A DNA stretch of 8,472 nt from an uncultured Eubacterium sp. (GTDB taxonomy: Bacteria > Bacillota > Clostridia > Oscillospirales > Acutalibacteraceae). The stretch lies in the NCBI GenBank assembly GCA_945979635.1, contig CAMFPZ010000027.1:1-8472 (forward strand), read 5' to 3'. Positions within the stretch are counted from its first letter, which is position 1; each line of letters begins with the position of its first letter. Under the pieces are notes generated by a model. It was not told the DNA's origin and did not search any database. It saw nothing but the letters and a program-made list of their open reading frames with translations. Shown here one piece after another: positions 1 through 5,134 of the stretch. The translations under genes and the position numbers were made by a program.

Positions 1-45
1 GATTCCTCTACGTCTCGTGGGCTCGGAGATGTGTATAAGAGACAG
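1..45 (+). other. Residual Illumina Nextera adapter (sequencing artefact)
   Basis: This stretch is synthetic, not genomic. Bases 27-45 read AGATGTGTATAAGAGACAG, the 19-bp Tn5 mosaic end used in Nextera libraries. Bases 12-26 read GTCTCGTGGGCTCGG, the Nextera read-2 side adapter. Bases 4-11 (TCCTCTAC) occupy the i7 index position and match, from memory, the oligo form of index N712. Bases 1-3 (GAT) fit the end of the P7 primer. The order P7 end, index, adapter, mosaic end is exactly that of an untrimmed library molecule. The first native base is therefore 46. The adapter happens to be open in the frame of the following gene and supplies a GTG at 31-33 that gene callers may take as a start. Confidence 0.98.
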
Positions 46-435
46 GAGGACGGAATCGTCACAGAATCGCTCATTATTGAATCCGTTTCGCCTTTCGTTG
101 ATAAAAATACAAGAATTGTAACATATGCCGCATTCGACAGCAGCAATAATGTTACAAAGCTTGAAAGAGAAATACACTACTACGACTATATCTCCCCTAT
201 TTTTACCAGCGACAGTCATATTTATGTTAAAAAGGGAGATTATGCGGAAATTCTTTCGCATCTCTCTGCGACAGACTGTATTGACGGAGATATTTCCAAT
301 AAAATAAAGCTTGAGGTAAACAATGTTGTTAAGGGCGTTCCCGGAGATTATGCCGTTCAAATTACTGTGACCAATTCCTGCGGTGATGTCAGCGTAGAGA
401 ACATTGTAGTAACTGTAACAGGAGGTGGCCGTTGA
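46..435 (+). CDS. C-terminal fragment of surface protein with DUF5011-type Ig-like domain
   Basis: Only the last 129 residues are present; the true start lies off the contig, because everything before base 46 is adapter. Visible residues about 49-125 resemble a bacterial Ig-like domain of the DUF5011/HYR kind. They show a short strand ending in a YVKKGD turn, the motif DCIDGDIS (family pattern D..DGDLT), then VKGVPGDYAVQITVTN (family pattern .PGTYTVTYTVTD) and a closing VENIVVTV strand. Residues 1-45 look like the end of a preceding similar domain, so tandem repeats are likely. Such domains are extracellular adhesion or spacer modules. No membrane segment or sorting signal follows, so any anchor would be N-terminal. 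The final GGGR residues are encoded by bases that also form the ribosome site of the next gene, and the stop overlaps that gene's ATG (TGATG). Its place at the head of a polysaccharide export operon suggests an envelope protein, but the function is not known. Confidence 0.8.
   Translation, partial: EDGIVTESLIIESVSPFVDKNTRIVTYAAFDSSNNVTKLEREIHYYDYISPIFTSDSHIYVKKGDYAEILSHLSATDCIDGDISNKIKLEVNNVVKGVPGDYAVQITVTNSCGDVSVENIVVTVTGGGR
420..427 (+). promoter_or_regulatory. Ribosome binding site for first kinase gene
   Basis: AGGAGGTG is a near-perfect anti-16S match ending 7 bases before the ATG at 435. A TTG at 432 is in the same frame but too close and weaker, so ATG 435 is the chosen start. The site lies inside the last codons of the upstream gene, which favours translational coupling. 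Confidence 0.85.
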
Positions 436-1898
436 TGGAAAAGACATTAAACTCTCCTCAACAATCGGCTAATCAGTTCAACCTTGACGATTTGTCGTTT
501 GCTTCTATATTGAGAGATATATGCAGAAATTTCCTACTCATAGTGCTTTCGGCCATAGTTTTTGCGGGCGGATTCTATATTGCAAAAAACGAAAGCTTCA
601 AGCCTCAGTACAAGAGCGAGGCAACCTTCCTCGTTTCGACCAGAGACGGAAGCTTCGATGCCTATTCAAATCTATCGACCACTATTCAGCTCAATCAGGT
701 ATTTAAGATGATTCTCGATTCAAATGCCTTGAGAGAGGCCGTTAAGGCTGATTTGGGCTTAACCGAGCTTGATGCAACCATAACCGCATCAAATGTGGAG
801 GAAACGAATTTGCTTGTTCTGTCAGTTACGGCTTCAACTCCCAGTGACAGCTATAAGATTCTGTGCTCGGTAATAAAGAATTATCCTATATTCTCTGACG
901 AGGTTATGGGAAATGCCGTTATGGATGTTTTTGACGCTCCGAGCATTCCGACAAAGCCTATTAATTCCGTAGGTGGATTTAAGGCGGCATTTTTAGGCTT
1001 TCTACTCGGCGGAATACTAATGGTAGCGGCTGTTATTGTGCTTTCCTATCTTCGCGATTCGGTTAAAAACGAGCGACAGGTTGAAAGAAAGCTCGACACA
1101 AAGCTTTTTGGTATTATACCTCACGAAAAGAAGCGTAGAAGAAAGGGTCTTCTGATTTCGGATATAACAAGCTCATTCGGATTCAGAGAGGCATACAATA
1201 AGCTTCGCTCAAGAATCGAACGAGAATACTCCAGAAAAGGATATAAGGTTTTTGCCGTTTCCTCAACTGATGAAAACGAGGGCAAGACGACGGTTGTGGC
1301 AAATATTGCACTTTCGCTTGCGAAGAAGCAATACAAGGTGCTTGTTGCCGATTTTGACCTTCGCAACCCTGCCGTTGCAAAGATTTTTGAGCTAGAGGTC
1401 GGAAAAAAGGAATTCACCCAAGCCTTCGACGAGGAAAAAACAGATGACATCGAAAAATATATTATTTCCGACAGAAAAACCGGAATAGACTTCCTCGCTT
1501 CAAGCAGAAATATTGATAATATTAATCGCGTTTTGCGTCGAGGAGTTCTTCCTAATATAATCAAAAGGGTTAAGAATAATTATGACTATGTAATTATCGA
1601 CACCCCTCCCGTTGCTTTTGTAAGCGATATAGACGATATTGCCTCAACCTCGGATGCAAGCATTCTCGTTGTACGCGAGGATTATTCAAAAACTATGGCA
1701 ATAAACGATTCTATTGATGCAATGACTCGAACAGGCACACCGCTTTTGGGTGCTGTATTAAATAATTGTATGGTAACCTCTCAAGGCCTCGGCTATGCCT
1801 ACTACGGCGGATACGGAAAATATTCGGGATATAGTAAGTACGGCAAGTATTCGAAGGCGGAGGGCTCTTCCGGTAAGGAGGGCAAGAATGAAGGATAA
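435..1898 (+). CDS. Wzz/CpsC-CpsD fusion, BY-kinase-type polysaccharide co-polymerase (copy 1)
   Basis: The 487-residue membrane protein should set polysaccharide chain length and drive export through a tyrosine kinase cycle. The N-terminal Wzz/CpsC part has membrane segments at about 33-50 and 184-205 around an outer loop of roughly 130 residues, with the P-rich APSIPTKP stretch (168-175) before the second segment. The cytoplasmic kinase part has Walker A at 276-286 (S-S-T-D-E-N-E-G-K-T-T), Walker A' DFDLR (306-310) and Walker B VIIDTPP (386-392). The tail holds a cluster of eight tyrosines (454-472), the usual autophosphorylation site. Walker A departs from the family's PGEGKS, having N281 where Gly is usual, but keeps GKT. 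The oligomerisation motif E-x2-R-x2-R reads E252..N255..R258, so its first Arg is missing. It is shorter than proteobacterial Wzc (about 720) and matches CpsC plus CpsD fused. The last 11 bases overlap the next gene. The family call is firm; substrate polymer is unknown. Confidence 0.93.
   Translation: MEKTLNSPQQSANQFNLDDLSFASILRDICRNFLLIVLSAIVFAGGFYIAKNESFKPQYKSEATFLVSTRDGSFDAYSNLSTTIQLNQVFKMILDSNALREAVKADLGLTELDATITASNVEETNLLVLSVTASTPSDSYKILCSVIKNYPIFSDEVMGNAVMDVFDAPSIPTKPINSVGGFKAAFLGFLLGGILMVAAVIVLSYLRDSVKNERQVERKLDTKLFGIIPHEKKRRRKGLLISDITSSFGFREAYNKLRSRIEREYSRKGYKVFAVSSTDENEGKTTVVANIALSLAKKQYKVLVADFDLRNPAVAKIFELEVGKKEFTQAFDEEKTDDIEKYIISDRKTGIDFLASSRNIDNINRVLRRGVLPNIIKRVKNNYDYVIIDTPPVAFVSDIDDIASTSDASILVVREDYSKTMAINDSIDAMTRTGTPLLGAVLNNCMVTSQGLGYAYYGGYGKYSGYSKYGKYSKAEGSSGKEGKNEG
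1875..1882 (+). promoter_or_regulatory. Ribosome binding site for second kinase gene
   Basis: AAGGAGGG ends 5 bases before ATG 1888 and decides that start. The reading frame is open further upstream to 1795, but that extension overlaps the tyrosine-rich tail of the first kinase in another frame, has no ribosome site, and is rich in arginine. The site lies within the KEGK codons of the upstream gene. Confidence 0.85.
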
Positions 1899-3387
1899 CC
1901 TAAGATACAGTGCAAGCGATAACCATTTTTTCGAGGATTTGATATATCATTTTCTCGAATGGTTCAAGCGGCTTTGGATAATAATTCTGCTTTTGGCTGT
2001 ATTGTGCTGCGGATTGATGACGGCGTATACATATTTCACATATTCGCCAAAATATTCCGCTTCGGCAACCTTTACAGTCAATGTCGATGTTTCGCAGTCG
2101 TCGGCACAAAAGTATAATCAAGCCACAGCAAATCAGCTTGCAAAAACATTTCCTAATATTCTGACCTCGGGTGCTCTCAAGAAGGTTATTTGCAGAGATT
2201 TAGGAGTTGATTCAATAAACGAGGAAATAACTGCCAGCGTTGTCACCGACACAAATCTTTTTACAATCAAGGTCGTTTCCTCAAATCCTCAAAGAGCATA
2301 TAATGTTCTTTCCAGCGTAATTACGAATTATCCGCAGGTTGCAAAATTTGTTATTGGCTCAACCCAGCTCAATCTGCTCGATACATCAAGCATTTCGACT
2401 GTGCCGATAAACTATCCCGATTATACAAAAAAGGCAACTGTCGGTGCTGTTGGCGGTGCATTTATCGGATTGGTAATAATCCTGTTTCTTTCGATTTCGA
2501 CATCTACCATCATTCGAAGCAGCGATATTACAGCCTGCTTCAACACCCTTTGTCTTGCAGGTGTTCCGGAATTCACCCGCAAAAAGCGTAGCAATCAGGA
2601 AAAGAATTCAATCATTCCGAATGTTGAGGACATTAATGTAAATTACAAATTCAGGGAAAGCATTTTCACTCTGCGAAATAATGTAATCCGAAAATCCAAG
2701 GAGAATAATCTCAAGTCTATTTTGGTAACCTCCACCATTTCGGGTGAGGGCAAGAGCGTAGTTGCGACAAACCTTGCAAGGGGAATTGCTCTCAAGGGCT
2801 ACAAAACCGTGCTCGTTGATTTTGATTTAAGAATACCGAGCATTGCCGAGTATATAAATGTCAAAGAGGATGTCAACAGCATTTCGGACTATATTAACGG
2901 CAAGGTAGGATTGAATAGCTGCGTTTATTCGACACATAGCGAAAACCTCTTCATTGCTATCCAAAAAACAGGATGCTCGGATGCCTCCGAGATGGTAGGA
3001 AGCGAAAAGGCCAGAGAATTCGTTTCAAGGCTTTGTTCCATCTTCGATTTCGTTATTATCGACACACCGCCTGCAGGCTACTTGGCGGATGCGTCGGTCA
3101 TCGCCGATTATGTTGACGGCGTTGTTTATGTTGTGGCACAGGATGTTGTTTCGAGAGGAAGCATCGCAGACAGTCTTACATCGTTCGACACCCTGAACAC
3201 AAAGGTTATCGGAGCTGTACTGAACCGAATCGTAAAGGGTACAGAAAGCATTTCGTACGGAAAGTACGGGCGTTATCGTTATGGTGGATACAGAGGAAAA
3301 AAGAACACCTATTCTGCATATAAGAGCTTGGGTACTCATTCCGAAAAATCACTTAATGCAAATGGTGTCGAATTTGAAGATGAATAG
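1888..3387 (+). CDS. Wzz/CpsC-CpsD fusion, BY-kinase-type polysaccharide co-polymerase (copy 2)
   Basis: This 499-residue protein is a second, diverged fusion with the same architecture as its upstream neighbour. Membrane segments are at about 29-50 and 185-205. The outer loop shares phrases such as TNLF...A-YNVLSSVITNYP with copy 1. The kinase part has a canonical Walker A (TSTISGEGKS, 281-290), Walker A' DFDLR (311-315), Walker B VIIDTPP (389-395) and a tail with seven tyrosines (457-478), followed by about 20 further residues ending in acidic VEFEDE. The E-x2-R-x2-R motif reads E256..F259..R262, again without its first Arg. ATG 1888 lies 11 bases before the stop of copy 1, so the two are almost certainly co-translated. 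Known BY-kinases form rings, so the two could make mixed rings or act on separate polymers; this is inference. A promoter follows directly after the stop codon. Confidence 0.93.
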   Translation: MKDNLRYSASDNHFFEDLIYHFLEWFKRLWIIILLLAVLCCGLMTAYTYFTYSPKYSASATFTVNVDVSQSSAQKYNQATANQLAKTFPNILTSGALKKVICRDLGVDSINEEITASVVTDTNLFTIKVVSSNPQRAYNVLSSVITNYPQVAKFVIGSTQLNLLDTSSISTVPINYPDYTKKATVGAVGGAFIGLVIILFLSISTSTIIRSSDITACFNTLCLAGVPEFTRKKRSNQEKNSIIPNVEDINVNYKFRESIFTLRNNVIRKSKENNLKSILVTSTISGEGKSVVATNLARGIALKGYKTVLVDFDLRIPSIAEYINVKEDVNSISDYINGKVGLNSCVYSTHSENLFIAIQKTGCSDASEMVGSEKAREFVSRLCSIFDFVIIDTPPAGYLADASVIADYVDGVVYVVAQDVVSRGSIADSLTSFDTLNTKVIGAVLNRIVKGTESISYGKYGRYRYGGYRGKKNTYSAYKSLGTHSEKSLNANGVEFEDE

Positions 3388-3416
3388 TTGACAAAATAGC
3401 GATTTTGTGATATTTT
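3388..3416 (+). promoter_or_regulatory. Sigma-A-type promoter with extended -10
   Basis: A perfect TTGACA (3388-3393) begins immediately after the kinase stop codon. After a 17-base spacer comes TATTTT (3411-3416; four of six consensus bases), preceded by TG at 3408-3409, giving an extended -10. Transcription would begin near 3423, leaving a leader of about 50 bases before ATG 3473. It would drive the small surface protein and, by read-through, the LCP gene. No experiment supports it; the call rests on consensus match and position. Confidence 0.65.
3391..3408. repeat. Perfect inverted repeat inside the promoter spacer
   Basis: ACAAAAT (3391-3397) and ATTTTGT (3402-3408) are perfect 7-base arms around AGCG. 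The dyad spans the second half of the -35 box up to the T of the extended -10 TG, a position where a bound repressor would block RNA polymerase. It is too AT-rich and lacks the T-run to be a convincing terminator for the kinase operon. An operator is possible but the regulator is unknown. Confidence 0.45.
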
Positions 3417-3453
3417 GATTAGTATTCGATTTAGAATAATGAATATTTTAGGC

Positions 3454-3460
3454 AGAGAGG
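3454..3460 (+). promoter_or_regulatory. Ribosome binding site upstream of surface protein gene
   Basis: AGAGAGG is the only purine-rich site before the gene. It directly abuts an ATG at 3461 (no spacer, too close) and lies 12 bases before the ATG at 3473 (slightly long). The second start is preferred because it gives a textbook MKKR signal peptide. The spacing is not ideal, which may mean modest translation. Confidence 0.55.
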
Positions 3461-3472
3461 ATGATATATAGG

Positions 3473-3979
3473 ATGAAGAAGAGACTTGCTTCGATTTTTG
3501 TAGCTGTGATTATGGCAGTATGTGCCTGCTTCGTATACTGTGTTCCCTGCTTTGCGGCCGATTATGTAGGCAGTATCGAAACAACTACAAAGAGCCTTGT
3601 TATTGAGGTTACTGTAAATAATGTTGAATCCGTCCATGGTTCATACGAAACAGTTCATAATCCGAGTTATGAGGTTGTTGTTGATTTCGTTTATTCGGGC
3701 GACGAACCGCTCAAATATTGGGAGGTTCCGGGACTTGTCGAAGGCGTAGATTATGTTATCATTTCCGATGAAGGCGAAAAAATAAGAATCGGTATACTTA
3801 AGCCGGAAATTGATTATATTTGGGCCAACGCAATTACAGGAAACAATACAAAAACACCTGTAAAGCCTGACAAGATTGACACTAATCATAAATCGCCGGA
3901 TACAGGCGTTTGCACAGCCGGTATTGTTTCTGCCTTGGGTGTAGGTGCGGTTGCACTTGCTGCAGGAAGAAAGAAGTAA
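3473..3979 (+). CDS. Small exported protein with SPDTG cell-wall sorting signal
   Basis: I do not recognise the central part of this 168-residue protein, but both ends are informative. Residues 1-28 form a Sec signal peptide (MKKR, a hydrophobic core rich in Cys, likely cleavage after C-F-A28). Residues 141-168 form a sorting signal: SPDTG, a hydrophobic stretch of about 20 residues, then RKK. SPxTG is a known variant of LPxTG, used for example by the C. difficile sortase B, so the mature protein of about 115 residues is probably attached to peptidoglycan. The middle (30-120) is beta-rich by eye, acidic, and has no cysteines, followed by a Lys/Asp/Thr linker. It has its own promoter and a following terminator, so it can be expressed apart from its neighbours. 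Its position between the polysaccharide kinases and the LCP gene suggests an envelope role. No sortase is in the window. An ATG at 3461 would add four residues. Confidence 0.82.
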   Translation: MKKRLASIFVAVIMAVCACFVYCVPCFAADYVGSIETTTKSLVIEVTVNNVESVHGSYETVHNPSYEVVVDFVYSGDEPLKYWEVPGLVEGVDYVIISDEGEKIRIGILKPEIDYIWANAITGNNTKTPVKPDKIDTNHKSPDTGVCTAGIVSALGVGAVALAAGRKK

Positions 3980-3984
3980 TTTTT

Positions 3985-4015
3985 GAGGTCCTGACTTTCG
4001 TTTGGACCTCTTTTT
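3985..4015 (+). terminator. Intrinsic terminator after surface protein gene
   Basis: GAGGTCC (3985-3991) pairs perfectly with GGACCTC (4004-4010) across a 12-base loop, followed by TTTTT (4011-4015). It begins five bases after the stop codon. The next gene starts only 18 bases further on with no visible promoter of its own, so this hairpin probably lets part of transcription through and lowers LCP expression relative to the surface protein. Confidence 0.85.
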
Positions 4016-4033
4016 GCAAAATTGGTGAATATT

Positions 4034-5086
4034 ATGAAAAAAATAAGGACCTCCACTAAAGCCGGGGATAATCGCCTACTAAAGGTGCTCAAGCGGATTT
4101 TACTCGCGGTGTTTATAATCTTCCTGTGCGTTGTTATTGCCGGAATTGGTGTTTTTGAATATCTTAAGGTGCAGGGCAGAAATGCCTCACAGGGAATCGC
4201 TGTCGGAGATGGTTATACCGAAATAATCGAATACGATGGCAAAAAATATAAGTATAACGAGAATATGGTTTCGGTTGCATTTTTAGGTATTGACCAAAAC
4301 GAGCTTGTTGAACTCGGAGAAAAGGACTTTGCCGGTGCTTCGGATGCGATGATGGTTGTTGCTATTGATACAAAGACGAAAAAGGCAAGGGTTATTGCAC
4401 TTCCTCGTGAAATAATGACCGAAATGAACACCTTTTATGAAGGCTCGGAAGAAATTCGTTCGCAGGAAACCCACCAGCTTTATCTTGCATATTCATACGG
4501 CGGAGGCGGTGAATTGAGCTGTCGTAATGCTGTTGAAACCATAAGCCGAGTTCTTTACGGCGTAAATATTCCGTACTATTATGCACTGGATTTGGACGGA
4601 ATTTCCGCACTTAACGATGCAATAGGCGGCGTTGTGCTCAAGCCTAAATGCGATATTCCCTCTATTGATGTTCAAAAGGATAAGGTAACCACCCTGAAGG
4701 GCAAGGCTTCCGAAACCTATGTCAGAACGAGAGACGGAGTAAGAGCAGAGGGCTCCTTGGAACGACTCGACAGACAGGTGCAGTATGTTGAAAGCTTTGT
4801 GTCGCAGGTTGCTCCGGCTATAATGACCGATATTACAAAGCTATATAGCCTTTATAATGTCGGTGCACAGTACAGCAAAACTAATCTTGACTCAAGCGAT
4901 GCGGCGTATCTTGCTTCGCTGTTGATGTCGGGAGGAAGCGTTACATTCGATACTTACACCATCGACGGCGAAATGACAACCTACGAGGACGAAGCACTCG
5001 AAAACACCTACCACGCAGCGTTTTATCCCAACGAGGACTCACTAATGCAAACGGTATTAGATGTTTTTTATATAAGAATAGGTTGA
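4034..5086 (+). CDS. LytR-CpsA-Psr (LCP) family glycopolymer transferase
   Basis: LCP proteins transfer undecaprenyl-linked glycopolymers to peptidoglycan on the outer face of the membrane. This 350-residue protein has a basic cytoplasmic N-terminus, one membrane segment (about 21-43) and an outer LCP domain (about 78-255). Typical features are VAFLGID (81-87), SDAMMVVAID (103-112), RVIALPRE (119-126; family pattern SIPRD) and YVRTRD (229-234), followed by R244, R247 and Q248 of the GRxxRQ signature. Residue 241 is Ser where the signature usually has Asp, and 243 is Glu instead of Gly. The 95 C-terminal residues resemble the usual helical tail. ATG 4034 is chosen with GGTGA (4024-4028) as ribosome site; TTG 4022 and GTG 4025 in frame lack one. 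Its place after the chain-length kinases suggests it attaches the polymer made by this locus to the wall. Confidence 0.92.
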   Translation: MKKIRTSTKAGDNRLLKVLKRILLAVFIIFLCVVIAGIGVFEYLKVQGRNASQGIAVGDGYTEIIEYDGKKYKYNENMVSVAFLGIDQNELVELGEKDFAGASDAMMVVAIDTKTKKARVIALPREIMTEMNTFYEGSEEIRSQETHQLYLAYSYGGGGELSCRNAVETISRVLYGVNIPYYYALDLDGISALNDAIGGVVLKPKCDIPSIDVQKDKVTTLKGKASETYVRTRDGVRAEGSLERLDRQVQYVESFVSQVAPAIMTDITKLYSLYNVGAQYSKTNLDSSDAAYLASLLMSGGSVTFDTYTIDGEMTTYEDEALENTYHAAFYPNEDSLMQTVLDVFYIRIG

Positions 5087-5093
5087 TAATTAT

Positions 5094-5129
5094 AAAAACT
5101 CGGCAAAGCATACGCTTTACCGAGTTTTT
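5094..5129. terminator. Bidirectional intrinsic terminator between convergent genes
   Basis: Bases 5094-5103 (AAAAACTCGG) pair with 5120-5129 (CCGAGTTTTT), and 5105-5109 (AAAGC) pair with 5114-5118 (GCTTT). The only break is a C/A mismatch (5104/5119), and the loop is ATAC. The outer A/T arms give a T-run on both strands. It lies 7 bases after the LCP stop and 5 bases beyond the stop of the minus-strand hydrolase, so it serves both. Confidence 0.93.
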
Positions 5130-5134
5130 ATGTG

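Noticed and set aside
1121..1564. 147-codon open frame on the minus strand within the first kinase
   Set aside because: It is antisense to the conserved Walker A region of a clear gene, lacks a ribosome site, and has no recognisable domain.
1801..1857. Repetitive tyrosine/glycine/lysine codons that could be seen as a DNA repeat
   Set aside because: The repetition is at the protein level (autophosphorylation cluster typical of BY-kinases), and the underlying bases are not an exact tandem repeat.
1795..1887. Open-frame extension of the second kinase by 31 residues upstream of ATG 1888
   Set aside because: It overlaps the tyrosine-rich tail of the first kinase in another frame, has no ribosome site at 1795, and its arginine-rich content is a by-product of that tail. 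ATG 1888 has an excellent AAGGAGGG site.
3388..3472. Possible riboswitch or terminator in the leader before the surface gene
   Set aside because: The leader is short and AT-rich with no complex fold; the only dyad lacks a GC-rich stem and T-run.
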